NCBI GenBank assembly: GCA_050633265.1
Contig: JBOEGE010000006.1
Coordinates: 62,001 to 126,000, forward strand
Length of the DNA stretch: 64,000 nucleotides
Direction: 5' to 3'
Source: JBLHZY01 sp050633265
GTDB lineage: Bacteria; Pseudomonadota; Alphaproteobacteria; Rhodobacterales; Rhodobacteraceae
Position numbers and translations under genes: made by a program. Within the stretch, counting starts at the first letter, position 1; each line of letters starts with the position of its first letter. Of this stretch, positions 32,435 through 41,306 are shown piece after piece. Under the pieces are notes generated by a model that did not search any database, was not told the origin of the DNA, and saw only the letters and a program-made list of their open reading frames with translations.

Positions 32435-33120
32435 CAGAGCGCCTCCGCCAGTTTGGGAATTTCGCGCAGATCGCGCAAAATATGCGCCGGGATCCACGGC
32501 AAGCGATCAACCGGCTCGCCCATACGATTGACCCAAGCCGCAGTAAAGCCAAAGCCCGCCGCTGCCGCTGCATCCCAACCATTTGAGCTGACAAACAAAA
32601 CCTCGCTTGGTGCGCATTTGAAACGGTCCAAAACGAGCTGATAGACTTGTGGCGCGGGCTTGAATATCCCAACGCTTTCGACCGAAAGCACATCATCCAA
32701 TAGCCCCTCAAGCCCAGCCGAGGCCACCGCACCATGAAGCATATCCGGCGAGCCATTTGAGAGGATCGCCGTGGCCATTCCCGCCTCTTTTAACGCTGTG
32801 AGCATAAAGGGGACTTCGGCAAAGGCCGCCAATTCCCAGTAGAGTTGCAACAGCCGTTCGCGGATCGTCTGATCGCTCAGCCCAGAAGCCTCAAGCGCCC
32901 AATCCAGCCCGTCCTGAGTGACCTTCCAGAATTCACAATGCTCATCTGTGACCGCACGCAGCCAGGAATATTGCAGTTGTTTGTGGCGCCAATCCGCCGC
33001 GAGTTTGGGCCAGACATCCTTTAGCGCTTCAAACCCGGGCTCATCCGCCGCAAGCCGCGCCGCCGCGGCGACATCAAACAAAGTTCCATAGGCATCGAAT
33101 ACACAGGCTTTGATCGCCAT
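32434..33120 (-). CDS. L-2-haloacid dehalogenase-type HAD hydrolase
   Basis: 228 residues starting at MAIKACVFDAYGTLFD, with AAGGAGG upstream. HAD motifs: nucleophile Asp in FDAYGTLFD, motif II SNGSPDM, motif III Lys in SVGIFKPAPQVY, and motif IV SSNGWDAAAAAGFGF. The AYGTLFD form and SSNGWD are typical of type II haloacid dehalogenases, which replace the halogen of L-2-haloacids with OH. Other small substrates remain possible. It heads a three-gene run with the hydrolase and the ammonia-lyase. Confidence 0.85.
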   Translation of the reverse strand: MAIKACVFDAYGTLFDVAAAARLAADEPGFEALKDVWPKLAADWRHKQLQYSWLRAVTDEHCEFWKVTQDGLDWALEASGLSDQTIRERLLQLYWELAAFAEVPFMLTALKEAGMATAILSNGSPDMLHGAVASAGLEGLLDDVLSVESVGIFKPAPQVYQLVLDRFKCAPSEVLFVSSNGWDAAAAAGFGFTAAWVNRMGEPVDRLPWIPAHILRDLREIPKLAEAL

Positions 33121-33174
33121 GGGGGCCTCCTTTGGTTGTCCAAAGGGTGTCATGGGTTGGCGCGATTGGAAAGC

Positions 33175-33951
33175 CTAGATCAAACCTTTGATCAGCCACC
33201 ACCCGCCGCAAAAATGCGCAGCCAGCGTAAAGGAATAGGCGCCAAGGACCAAAAGGGCGTTGTTTGGTGACAGGGGCGCATGATCCGGCCCTTTGCGCGG
33301 GATCAGGCTTTGCAGGCCAATGCCGGCAAGGATGAAAAAGGCAACCGAGCCAGAGCGCCAAGCCGCCGAAAGAAAGGCCGCCACCATAAAGGCGCTTAAT
33401 GTGGGCGAAAGCGCGGGCCAAAACCCATGCGAGAAAGCCCGGACACAGCGCCCGCCATCCAGCGGAACAAAGGGCAAGAGCATGATGAAATTCACCGCGC
33501 CAACCGTCACGGCAAAGGTCAGGGCCGCATTGGCCAGATCCGCATTGATGCCGATCAAAAGCTGAGTTGCAGCAAAGCCCATCACCATCGGCGCGATAGA
33601 AAGCCCGGCACCCATCAGCGCGATATAGCTTTCCTCTAGTGGATCCTCGGCCGGGGCCTGCGCAGAATTGCGCAAGAAAGGCACCGGAAACAACCGCAGC
33701 TCAGCATCGCGATGCCCCAAAGTGCGCCGCGCCAAAGCATGCCCCAACTCATTGAAAAACAGCGCCGCCAAAACGCAGCCCGAGACCAAAGGCCCAAACA
33801 AAACCGAGACGCAAACAAAGGCCGCAAAGGCCACGATCACCCCGATCCCATCAAAGCCACTCAGCGCAATCCGCCCCTGTCCCGTTTCGCCCGCGCGCAG
33901 CGAAAACCAGATCGCAGCGCTAAAGCTTATGGCAACAAATAACAGGATCAA
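33175..33951 (-). CDS. Membrane protein of the site-2 protease (M50) fold with a degenerate active site
   Basis: 258 residues with five or six membrane segments. The position of the M50 HExxH motif reads FFNELGHALARR (residues 65-76): the first zinc-binding His is Asn67, while Glu68 and His71 are kept. The second motif LLPFVPLDGGRCVRAF (158-173) retains the Asp-Gly. This predicts a catalytically impaired or inactive S2P relative. The start used is TTG 33951; in-frame protein-like sequence (ILRAWCRYAPPNLWGRFALI) continues upstream without an ATG, so the true N terminus is uncertain. Confidence 0.7.
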   Translation of the reverse strand: MILLFVAISFSAAIWFSLRAGETGQGRIALSGFDGIGVIVAFAAFVCVSVLFGPLVSGCVLAALFFNELGHALARRTLGHRDAELRLFPVPFLRNSAQAPAEDPLEESYIALMGAGLSIAPMVMGFAATQLLIGINADLANAALTFAVTVGAVNFIMLLPFVPLDGGRCVRAFSHGFWPALSPTLSAFMVAAFLSAAWRSGSVAFFILAGIGLQSLIPRKGPDHAPLSPNNALLVLGAYSFTLAAHFCGGWWLIKGLI

Positions 33952-34269
33952 TGCAAAGCGCCCCCAAAGGTTTGGCGGGGCGTATCGGCACCACGCCCGT
34001 AAAATTATGCGCTTCTGGCGCGTGAATGGCAGTTCATGTCTGATTTGAGGATGAAATGTGGCGAGATTGTGGCATTTGCCGAAATTCCGCGCCCTTCAAC
34101 AGACTGTTTCCATGCTTAACAGCCGGTTAAACCGGCCCTTAGGCCAAAGAACCCCGCCCCGCCGCCCATAGTATAAAGCGCGCATTTTTTGGTAATTTGC
34201 CACTGGAACTGGCTTGGAATAGGCTTACCTTTAAGTAAGGTTAAGAACGAAAGCTTAAGGAGTTGCACA
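33952..34269. promoter_or_regulatory. Intergenic region with a CtrA-type box
   Basis: 318 bases. TTAA-CAGCCGG-TTAA at 34116-34130 is an exact TTAA-N7-TTAA CtrA site, overlapping a CCGGTTAAACCGG dyad. Further TTAA motifs are at 34231, 34241 and 34255, next to the AAGGAG binding site of the gene at 34270. The leftmost part may still belong to the preceding membrane-protein gene. Confidence 0.45.
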
Positions 34270-34875
34270 ATGGGTGATGTGCCAGAGCGGATGCGCGATA
34301 TTTGGCGCGCCGGGCGAGAGTATTTCGGGCATGTATATGAAGAGGGGCCTGTTTCGGAGCTTCTTGATGCTGCGCAAACCGCGCGCGAAAATGCACGCCG
34401 CGCCTTTCGGGCCCGTGTTCAGCGGATGATTGATCGCTCAAGACCATGGGAATTTATCACAGCGCCTGTGATTTTCAGCCTGATCATCCCCTTTGTTTTC
34501 CTCGATCTCTGCGTCACCCTTTTTCAAACGATTTGCTTTCCTGTCTATCGCATTCCGCGGGTGCGCCGCGCCGATTATATTCGCGTTGATCGCCATAAGC
34601 TGGGCTACCTAAATTGGCTGCAAAAGCTCAATTGCGCCTATTGCGGCTATTGCAACGGGGTGATCGCCTATGTGCGCGAAGTGGCCGGGCGCACCGAGCA
34701 TTATTGGTGCCCGATCAAACACGCAAGCCACACCCGCGCCCCCCATGACCACTACGATCAATTCCTGCCCTACGGCGATTCTGCCGCCTATGAAGAGGGG
34801 TTTTGGAGCACCAAAGACAAGGTGCGCGCCTGCGAAGATTGCACCGCCTGCGCGCCGCAAAAACCGGCCGAATAA
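34270..34875 (+). CDS. Conserved cysteine-rich membrane-anchored protein, uncharacterised
   Basis: 201 residues, ATG with AAGGAG upstream. A charged helical N-terminal part (1-58) is followed by one or two hydrophobic segments (ITAPVIFSLIIPFVFLDLCV at about 62-85). The C-terminal domain is rich in Cys/His pairs: CAYCGYCNGV, HYWCPIKHASH and ACEDCTACAP. The Cys pairs suggest zinc or Fe-S binding on the cytoplasmic side. I know no named family for it. A possible CtrA site lies upstream. Confidence 0.75.
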   Translation: MGDVPERMRDIWRAGREYFGHVYEEGPVSELLDAAQTARENARRAFRARVQRMIDRSRPWEFITAPVIFSLIIPFVFLDLCVTLFQTICFPVYRIPRVRRADYIRVDRHKLGYLNWLQKLNCAYCGYCNGVIAYVREVAGRTEHYWCPIKHASHTRAPHDHYDQFLPYGDSAAYEEGFWSTKDKVRACEDCTACAPQKPAE

Positions 34876-34882
34876 AGGCGGG

Positions 34883-35626
34883 TTAAAGCGCGGGGTCCTC
34901 GTTGAAACGCGATCTGAAATTGCCGCCCATACGTTTGGTCACGCGCGCAACGCCAACCCGCCGCCCTGCCAAAGCATGTTCGACCATCCGGCTGAGCAAC
35001 CCCTTTTCTTTGAGGCGCGTGGTCAGCCCTGTATGATCGAAAGCGGGGAAAAAGAAATGATCAAGATTGTCTTGGGTTGGAAAGGCATGCGCATGGGCCG
35101 CATCATCTTGTAGCCCGTGAAAGACAAAAAGCTGCGGCCCCTCTGGCAGCGGCTCGACGGTTTCAAAGCGCCAAGGATTGATCTTGCGCCGCCAAAAAAC
35201 CCAGCGCGGCTCATCGGGGATATGTTTGGGGTGAACGGAATATTGCGGCGAAAAGGCAATCACCCGATCAACATGAAACAAGCGCGGCGCGATCAGCGCA
35301 TTAAAGCCGCCCATAGAAAGCCCCATCGTCGTTACAGAGGTAATGCCTTGCGCGGCCACGATTTTTTTAACCTGCTTGGTCACGATCTCGGCCTGCTGCG
35401 CGCCGTTCATCCAGCTGCGCCCTATGTCCGAGATAAAAAGCCCATGGCGGCCTGTCGCTGTAGCTGTTCCGACGAATTCAAACGGGGGCATGATTGCGCG
35501 CGCATTGCCAACAGAGGAAAAGCAAACCACGAGTTCTTTGGTGTCGCCCTGCACATAGCCCATGCGCAAAGGCGCTTCATCATAGACGATCTCTATCGGC
35601 TTTTTGTCGGTGTCCGGCATGGGCAT
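34883..35626 (-). CDS. Alpha/beta hydrolase-fold protein downstream of fabI
   Basis: 247 residues. Nucleophile elbow TMGLSMGGFNALIA (Ser near 104) and the oxyanion-side strand LVVCFSSVGN near 33-42; LPEGPQLFVFHGLQDDAAHA near 159-178 and an FFPAFDHTGLT His near 197 fit the alpha/beta-hydrolase triad. No signal peptide. It follows fabI by 12 bases on the same strand and so probably belongs to the fabA-fabB-fabI transcript, suggesting an acyl-ester or thioester role, which is inference. It is convergent with the preceding gene. Confidence 0.75.
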   Translation of the reverse strand: MPMPDTDKKPIEIVYDEAPLRMGYVQGDTKELVVCFSSVGNARAIMPPFEFVGTATATGRHGLFISDIGRSWMNGAQQAEIVTKQVKKIVAAQGITSVTTMGLSMGGFNALIAPRLFHVDRVIAFSPQYSVHPKHIPDEPRWVFWRRKINPWRFETVEPLPEGPQLFVFHGLQDDAAHAHAFPTQDNLDHFFFPAFDHTGLTTRLKEKGLLSRMVEHALAGRRVGVARVTKRMGGNFRSRFNEDPAL

Positions 35627-35638
35627 GGGCCCTCAGGC

Positions 35639-36427
35639 TTATAGGTTTTCCGGCTGCGGCATCCCAAGAACGTGATAACCACCATCAACCTTAATGACTT
35701 CGCCCGTGGTGCAAGCGGCATAATCCGAGCAGAGGTAAACAGCCGTTCCACCAACGGATTCGAGCGTCGCATTAGAGCGCATCGGCGCGTTTTCCTCGGT
35801 ATGGCGGAAGGTTTTGCGCGCGCCGCCAATGGCCGATCCGGCCAATGTTTTCATCGGGCCGGGCGAGATCGCATTCACGCGGATCCCATCGGGGCCAAGA
35901 TCATTGGCAAGATAGCGCACAGCACTTTCCAGCGCAGCCTTGGCCACCCCCATCACGTTATAATTCGGGGTGACGCGGTTTGAGCCTTCAAACGTGAGCG
36001 TGATCAGCGATCCGCCCTCGGCCATCAAGGGGGCCGCGCGGCGCGCCACATCGATAAAGGAATAGCAAGAGATCGACATGGTGTTGCTGAAATTCTCGGG
36101 CGAGGTGTTGATAAACCGCCCCGTCAGCTCGTTTTTATCCGAAAAGCCGATGGCATGAATAACAAAATCAATCTTGCCCCAGGCCTTGGAAATCTTCTCA
36201 AAAGCGGCGTCCATTTGGCCCGCATCCATCACATCGCAATCAAGCATCAACTCGGCGCCAAGCGTTTCTGCCAGCGGGATCAAGCGCTTGCCAAAGGCCT
36301 CGCCCTGATAGGTAAAGGCAAGTTCGGCCCCCTCGCCATGCAAGGCTTTTGCGATGCCCCAAGCAAGTGAGCGTTCATTCGCAACGCCCATGATCAGGCC
36401 GCGTTTTCCGGTAAGCAGATTTGCCAT
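35639..36427 (-). CDS. fabI: Enoyl-[acyl-carrier-protein] reductase (NADH)
   Basis: 262 residues. It performs the last step of each fatty acid elongation cycle. SDR fold: GLIMGVANERSLAWGIA near the N terminus is the FabI variant of the cofactor loop, and the catalytic Tyr...Lys is in NYNVMGVAKAALES near 157-170. FabI is the triclosan target in many bacteria. It follows fabB by 8 bases in the fabA-fabB-fabI operon. Confidence 0.96.
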   Translation of the reverse strand: MANLLTGKRGLIMGVANERSLAWGIAKALHGEGAELAFTYQGEAFGKRLIPLAETLGAELMLDCDVMDAGQMDAAFEKISKAWGKIDFVIHAIGFSDKNELTGRFINTSPENFSNTMSISCYSFIDVARRAAPLMAEGGSLITLTFEGSNRVTPNYNVMGVAKAALESAVRYLANDLGPDGIRVNAISPGPMKTLAGSAIGGARKTFRHTEENAPMRSNATLESVGGTAVYLCSDYAACTTGEVIKVDGGYHVLGMPQPENL

Positions 36428-36435
36428 AGTATTGA

Positions 36436-37671
36436 TTATCCGTGATATTTGCTAAGCAACATGGAGCCGTTGGTGCCGCCAAAGCCAAAGGAATTGGTCA
36501 TCACCGTATCAAGCCCGGCATTGTCGATGCGGCTTGTGGCGATTTCGGACGCATCGAGCGCTGGATCAAGTGTTTCGACATTGATCGAGGGGGCGATGAA
36601 ATCGTTTTCCAGCATAAGCAGGCAATAAACGGCCTCTTGCGCGCCTGTGGCCCCTTGGCTGTGGCCGGTCATGGATTTGGTCGAGGAAATCAGCGGCGTG
36701 CTGCCCTGCCCAAAGACCCGGCGCACCGCTTCGACTTCGCCCACATCACCCACGGGCGTGCTGGTGCCATGCGCGTTGATATAGCCAACCTTGCGGCCCG
36801 CTTCCAAGCTTTGCAGCGCCAGGCGCATCGCCCGTTCGCCGCCCTCGCCAGAAGGCGCAACCATATCATGGCCATCTGATGTGGCTGCAAAGCCAGTGAC
36901 TTCGGCGTAAATCTTGGCGCCGCGGGCCTTGGCGTGCTCTAGCTCTTCCAGAACCAAAATGCCGCCGCCGCCGCCAATCACAAAGCCATCACGCCCCGCA
37001 TCAAAGGCGCGCGAAGCTTTCTCTGGCGTGTCGTTATATTTGCTGCTCATCGCGCCCATCGCATCAAAGAGGCAAGACAGCGTCCAATCCAATTCTTCGC
37101 CGCCGCCGGCAAACATCACATCCTGCTTGCCCATCATGATCTGCTCTGCGGCGCTGCCGATACAATGCAATGAGGTCGAACAGGCCGAGGTGATCGAATA
37201 GTTGATCCCCTTGATTTTAAACGCAGTCGCGAGATTGGCCGAGATCGTGCTGCCCATACATTTTGGAACAGCAAAGGGGCCGATCCGCTTGGTCGCGCCA
37301 GAGCTCAGAGCCGTTTGATGCGCGGCAAACATCGCCGAAGTCGAAGGGCCGCCAGAGCCCGCAATCAACCCAGTGCGCGGATTCACAATATCGCTTTCCT
37401 CAAGGCCTGCATCCGCAATCGCCTGGCTCATCGCGATATGAGCATAGGCCGCGCCGGGCCCCATAAAGCGCAGGGTGCGTTTTTCGACATGCTCAGTGAT
37501 ATCAAGCTTCACATCGCCCGCAATCTGGCTGCGGAACCCATGCTCAACCATCGCCTCATTGGCGGTGATCCCGGATTTCCCGGATTTGAGCGAGGCAAGA
37601 ACCTCGATCGCATTGTTCCCGATAGAGGACACAACTCCCAAACCTGTGACGACGACACGGCGCATGGGCAA
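36436..37671 (-). CDS. fabB: 3-oxoacyl-[acyl-carrier-protein] synthase I
   Basis: 411 residues. Condensing enzyme with the Cys-His-His triad: Cys in TSACSTSLHCIG near 163, His in NAHGTSTPVGD near 299 and His in SMTGHSQGATGAQ near 334. Placement next to fabA identifies it as FabB rather than FabF; it elongates the cis-3-decenoyl intermediate made by FabA. The gap to fabA is only 18 bases. Confidence 0.95.
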   Translation of the reverse strand: MPMRRVVVTGLGVVSSIGNNAIEVLASLKSGKSGITANEAMVEHGFRSQIAGDVKLDITEHVEKRTLRFMGPGAAYAHIAMSQAIADAGLEESDIVNPRTGLIAGSGGPSTSAMFAAHQTALSSGATKRIGPFAVPKCMGSTISANLATAFKIKGINYSITSACSTSLHCIGSAAEQIMMGKQDVMFAGGGEELDWTLSCLFDAMGAMSSKYNDTPEKASRAFDAGRDGFVIGGGGGILVLEELEHAKARGAKIYAEVTGFAATSDGHDMVAPSGEGGERAMRLALQSLEAGRKVGYINAHGTSTPVGDVGEVEAVRRVFGQGSTPLISSTKSMTGHSQGATGAQEAVYCLLMLENDFIAPSINVETLDPALDASEIATSRIDNAGLDTVMTNSFGFGGTNGSMLLSKYHG

Positions 37672-37689
37672 ACTCCTTGAATTAACGGC

Positions 37690-38199
37690 CTAGCTTTCTG
37701 AAAGCGCGACCTTCATGTCTTTCACTTGATAGATCTCTTCGCCGTCTGCTTCAACGATCCCGTCTGCAACGCCCATCGTTAGGCGGCGGGTTTGGATCGC
37801 TTTGGTGAAATCAATCTTATAGGTCAGCATTTTGCGCTCTGGGCGGACCATGCCTTTGAGCTTCACCTCGCCAACCCCAAGCGCATAACCGCGCCCCTGC
37901 CAGCCGCGCCAGCCAAGGTTGAACCCGGTCAGCTGCCACAGGCCATCAAGCCCAAGACAGCCGGGCATAATAGGATTGCCGGGGAAGTGGCAGTCAAAGA
38001 ACCAAAGATCAGGTGTGATATCAAACTCGGCGATGATATGGCCCTTGCCATGGGCGCCGCCATCTTCGCTTACTTCTGTAATGCGATCCATCATCAGCAT
38101 GGGCGGCATAGGAAGCTGCGCATTGCCGGGGCCGAAAAGCGCGCCTTGGGCGCATTTCAGAAGTCCGTCTTTATCAAAACTGCTCGGATATTGGGCCAT
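37690..38199 (-). CDS. fabA: 3-hydroxydecanoyl-[acyl-carrier-protein] dehydratase/isomerase
   Basis: 169 residues. It introduces the double bond of unsaturated fatty acids: dehydratase plus trans-2/cis-3 isomerase. Hot-dog fold with the catalytic His in WFFDCHFPGNPIMPGCLGLD near 69-88 and Asp84 in GLDGLWQL. First gene of the operon; GGAAGGAG lies upstream. The neighbour on the other side is irr, a gene pairing usual in alphaproteobacteria. Confidence 0.96.
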   Translation of the reverse strand: MAQYPSSFDKDGLLKCAQGALFGPGNAQLPMPPMLMMDRITEVSEDGGAHGKGHIIAEFDITPDLWFFDCHFPGNPIMPGCLGLDGLWQLTGFNLGWRGWQGRGYALGVGEVKLKGMVRPERKMLTYKIDFTKAIQTRRLTMGVADGIVEADGEEIYQVKDMKVALSES

Positions 38200-38364
38200 T
38201 CAGGCACGCCCCTCATTCTGTAGGTTCTTTTCTCCTTCCCCTCTATCATCCGGGCTTGCGCGGTTGCAAGTAGGGCGACAGTTTTGCGGCAGCTGTCTTG
38301 GCGATCAGGCGCCGCTTGCGCGAAATGAATTTGCCTGCGCGCATCACAACGGGTATCTTTAGGG

Positions 38365-38553
38365 ATGAGCTTTGAAACGGGCAAAATCGAGATGACCTGC
38401 GGCTGTGGCGCTGTCTGTGTTGTTCCTTATAAGGATTATCCCGAAAAGGATAAGGGCGAGGTCTTCTGCCCGGCTTGCGGCGGCTCGCTTCATAAATGGA
38501 AGGGAACGCGCGATTTCGGGATAGCGACCCTCAAAGGCGAAACAAAGGGCTAG
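38365..38553 (+). CDS. Small zinc-ribbon protein
   Basis: 62 residues. Two cysteine knuckles are visible (TCGCGAVCVV and FCPACGGSL), so a zinc ribbon of about 40 residues makes up most of the protein. The ATG has only AGGG directly in front of it, so the binding site is poor. It lies between fabA (divergent) and irr (same strand, 90 bases away). Kept because the cysteine pattern is coherent and the stretch is otherwise unexplained. Function unknown. Confidence 0.5.
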   Translation: MSFETGKIEMTCGCGAVCVVPYKDYPEKDKGEVFCPACGGSLHKWKGTRDFGIATLKGETKG

Positions 38554-38643
38554 CGCCTTTGCCACAACCGCCCAATGCCTTGCCCATTGAAATTTAGCGC
38601 CCAAGCGGCCTATATTGCAGGGCAAACAAGGAATATCCCGCGC

Positions 38644-39060
38644 ATGAGCGTTTCAACATCCCATAGAACCGAAAGCTGGCTCGCCCATGCTGGCCTGCGC
38701 CCAACGCGCCAACGCCTTGCGCTCGCGCAGCTTCTGGTCGGCGATGGAGAGCACCGCCATGTCACGGCCGAAAGCCTCTATGATGCAGCGCGCGCCAGCG
38801 GCGGCTCGGTCTCATTGGCCACGGTTTACAACACGCTGCGCGCCTTTTGTGCGGCAGGATTGGTCCAAGAAATCACAGTTGATGGCTCCAAAAGCTACTT
38901 TGATACGCGCCTGGATGATCATCCGCATTTCTATTGGGAAGACAGCGGCAAGCTCACAGATGCCCCCGCGGATCAGCTCGAAATCGCCCGCTTGCCCAAA
39001 GCACCCATCGGAACCCGCATTGCCAAAGTCGATGTGGTGATCCGGCTGCGCCCGGAATAA
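38644..39060 (+). CDS. irr: Iron response regulator Irr (Fur family)
   Basis: 138 residues from MSVSTSHRTESWLAHAGLRP. Fur-family winged helix (RPTRQRLALAQLL, then VSLATVYNTLRAFCAAGLVQ) with the Irr-type heme/metal region HRHVTAES and DDHPHFYWED (HxH). In alphaproteobacteria Irr controls iron uptake and heme synthesis and acts under iron limitation. The open frame begins earlier, but the ATG at 38644 fits the family N terminus. It is next to fabA in many relatives. Confidence 0.9.
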   Translation: MSVSTSHRTESWLAHAGLRPTRQRLALAQLLVGDGEHRHVTAESLYDAARASGGSVSLATVYNTLRAFCAAGLVQEITVDGSKSYFDTRLDDHPHFYWEDSGKLTDAPADQLEIARLPKAPIGTRIAKVDVVIRLRPE

Positions 39061-39080
39061 TCCGCTTCAAAACCCCATAG

Positions 39081-39115
39081 AAAAAGGCGCGCCAGAGCAA
39101 TCCGGCGCGCCTTTG
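39081..39115. terminator. Bidirectional terminator between irr and the SlyD-like gene
   Basis: Two GGCGCGCC arms (39086-39093, 39104-39111) with AAAAA on the left and TTT on the right. It serves irr on the plus strand and the isomerase gene on the minus strand. Confidence 0.8.
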
Positions 39116-39136
39116 GGTATTGATAAACCGTCAAGC

Positions 39137-39565
39137 TTAGCCGATCGAAACAAGCTCAATCGCAAAGGTCAGGTCTTGGCCCGCGAGCGGATGATTTGCA
39201 TCCAGCGTAACAGTCTCTTCGGTGATTTCCTTCACCACAACAGGGATCGCTTGGCCGTCGGGGGATTGCATCTGCAACTGCATGCCAACCTCAAGCGGGA
39301 TTTCAGCCGGAATATCGGCGCGCGGAACTGCTTGGGTCGCGTTGGGATGGGGATCGCCGTAAGCTTCGGCAGCAACAGCGCGAACGGTTTTTTCCTCGCC
39401 AACTTTCATGCCGGGCATGGCTTTATCGAGGCCGGGAATGATCTGGCCGGAGCCCACGGTAAATTCCAAAGGATCGCGCCCTTCGGAGCTGTCAAAGACA
39501 GTGCCATCGTCCAATGTGCCTTTGTAATGGATTGCAACTTTATCGCCGGATTTAACTTCGCTCAT
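39137..39565 (-). CDS. FKBP-type peptidyl-prolyl isomerase, SlyD-like
   Basis: 142 residues. The FKBP domain (KVAIHYKGTLDDGTVFDSSE, then LEFTVGSGQIIPGLDKAMPG, MKVGEEKTV) is followed by the inserted IF chaperone domain and the C-terminal FKBP strand (NHPLAGQDLTFAIELVSI). The His-rich metal-binding tail of E. coli SlyD is missing. Cytoplasmic folding helper. It is monocistronic between two convergent or same-strand neighbours, with its own terminator. Confidence 0.9.
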   Translation of the reverse strand: MSEVKSGDKVAIHYKGTLDDGTVFDSSEGRDPLEFTVGSGQIIPGLDKAMPGMKVGEEKTVRAVAAEAYGDPHPNATQAVPRADIPAEIPLEVGMQLQMQSPDGQAIPVVVKEITEETVTLDANHPLAGQDLTFAIELVSIG

Positions 39566-39705
39566 AGGAAAATGCTTTCGTATTTCGTGTGAATTTCGGG
39601 GTGATATCGACTAAATGAAGAGGCCACGCGCGCGCAGGTGCTCTATGGAGTGCTTTGTCTTGGGCGCCAAAATAACAGAGGGATGCCTGATGTAAACCCG
39701 AGCGC

Positions 39706-40380
39706 TTAGGCCAGGGGTTTGCACTTAAGTTTGAGCGGCTCAAGCACGTATTGGATGCTTTCAGAGATTGGCCCAAAGTCGCGCGTGCGATAGCTCCAGC
39801 CTTGCCAGCCCTCATGTGCCGGTGTTGCTTCATCCGTTTTGATAAGTGCGTGAAAGTAGAATTTGACCGGATCGCTATGGGTGAGCGCGCTTAACATCGG
39901 GGGGTGAATATAAAGGCAATGCGCGCCATGTGCGCGCGCGCTTTTGGTGATGACATAGAGCGAACTATAATGCGCAGCCCCAAGCGCAAGCCCGCACCCC
40001 AGCACCAAGCTTGCAAGAATATCCGCCCCAAATCCGACCCCGCGCCATTTGCCCAAGGCACGAAGGCTGATACCAAACGCGATGATCGCAAGGGCCGGCA
40101 CCCAAAGCATCCAGCTGACTTGCAGCGCGATATTCACCGCCCATAGCAGGCCGAAAAGCGGCAGGATCAAAATCACAAGCTTCAAATACGGCTCCATTGG
40201 CAATATGAGGCCGCAAGCCACCGTGAAGATCGAGAGCTGTAGAATATATTGCGCCCAGCGAGGCACAGGGCGTTTGGCGCGGATCGCCCGAATGATGCTG
40301 ACCAACATAGGCAGCCACCAAAGCGCGCATAGAGCGATACTTCCCGCGGTTATAAGCAGCATCAAGATGTCTTCACGCAT
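39706..40380 (-). CDS. Integral membrane protein, uncharacterised
   Basis: 224 residues. Four or five hydrophobic segments occupy residues 5-135 (DILMLLITAGSIALCALWWL, LQLSIFTVACGLILPM, LKLVILILPLFGLLWAVNIA and LASLVLGCGLALGAA), followed by a soluble tail of about 85 residues with paired aromatic residues and the ending LEPLKLKCKPLA. ATG 40380 was preferred to an in-frame TTG two codons earlier. No recognised domain. It lies 56 bases after the next gene on the same strand. Confidence 0.65.
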   Translation of the reverse strand: MREDILMLLITAGSIALCALWWLPMLVSIIRAIRAKRPVPRWAQYILQLSIFTVACGLILPMEPYLKLVILILPLFGLLWAVNIALQVSWMLWVPALAIIAFGISLRALGKWRGVGFGADILASLVLGCGLALGAAHYSSLYVITKSARAHGAHCLYIHPPMLSALTHSDPVKFYFHALIKTDEATPAHEGWQGWSYRTRDFGPISESIQYVLEPLKLKCKPLA

Positions 40381-40436
40381 GACCAAGGCACCTCTTCACG
40401 CCGTTTAATGGCCTGTGCAAAAGCATCAAAGCCGCC

Positions 40437-41306
40437 CTAAAACCATTGCCCCGGTTCCATCAGCCCAAGATCAAGCAACTGCTGGGAATGCCATTCAAAC
40501 TCGGTCGAGTTGTGCCAATGGAAGCGGTTGATATCAAAGGTTGATCCTGCGTTTGTTTTCAACGCCTTAGCGGTGCGAAAGCTGGCGATAGAGGCGGTAA
40601 GATTGTGATGCCACGGGCAGGCATATGTATTGTACTCTTCATCCGAAAACGTGTGATCCGCGCGCAGTTTGAGCCCCGGTTTGGCCAGAAAAATCGCGAT
40701 CCGATCAATCTTGCGGCGCGGTGCGGGGATATGTTCCTCAAAGCGCCAGCGCAGCCCACCAAAGAAATCGAGCTGGCGTTCGCGCGGATGATTATGATTG
40801 TCGGGATCGGGGCGCGCCAAAGCATAATAGCCCGAGCGATCCATATAAGCATCCTCAAGCGAGACGGCATTTGGATGCTCTTCCAAATTACCCGCATATA
40901 GATCAACAACATAAGTCAGCATCGCATCGCGCCGCTCTTCAACATGAAAGGCAAGCATTTCGCCAATCGTGCGCGTTTCGCAAAACGGATAGAACAGATA
41001 TTCGGCATTGTAGCAGTAATACATCCAAATGCCCGGCGCGGCCTCGATCACAGCATTTACCGCCGCCTCCAATGCCCCCGGTTCCGCCATGGAATAGCCA
41101 ACCCGGTGCACATCTTTTTCAAGCATATCGGGCAGTTCAAGCTCGGGCGGGGCGAAGAGAATGATCGAGACAAAACCAAGCTGTTGATGATGGCGAATGG
41201 TCGTATCCACCTCGATCAAATCCTCGGCAAAAATCATCGCCACGGGCCCTTTGGCGAGGGCCGCTTTGCCATCCGTGAGGAACGTCTTGAGGTTAAAATA
41301 TCGCAT
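40437..41306 (-). CDS. Probable glycosyltransferase-family-2-like protein
   Basis: 289 residues from MRYFNLKTFLTDGKAALAKG. The N-terminal 110 residues alternate strands and helices as in GT-A folds (GPVAMIFAEDLIEVDTTIRH, HQQLGFVSIILFAPPE). The C-terminal half carries conserved-looking blocks (EDAYMDRSGYYALARPDPDN, RERQLDFFGGLRWRFEEH and YNTYACPWHHNLTASIASFR). Similar proteins are annotated as glycosyltransferase-like in Rhodobacteraceae. Donor and acceptor are unknown and the DxD motif is not obvious. Divergent from miaB. Confidence 0.6.
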   Translation of the reverse strand: MRYFNLKTFLTDGKAALAKGPVAMIFAEDLIEVDTTIRHHQQLGFVSIILFAPPELELPDMLEKDVHRVGYSMAEPGALEAAVNAVIEAAPGIWMYYCYNAEYLFYPFCETRTIGEMLAFHVEERRDAMLTYVVDLYAGNLEEHPNAVSLEDAYMDRSGYYALARPDPDNHNHPRERQLDFFGGLRWRFEEHIPAPRRKIDRIAIFLAKPGLKLRADHTFSDEEYNTYACPWHHNLTASIASFRTAKALKTNAGSTFDINRFHWHNSTEFEWHSQQLLDLGLMEPGQWF

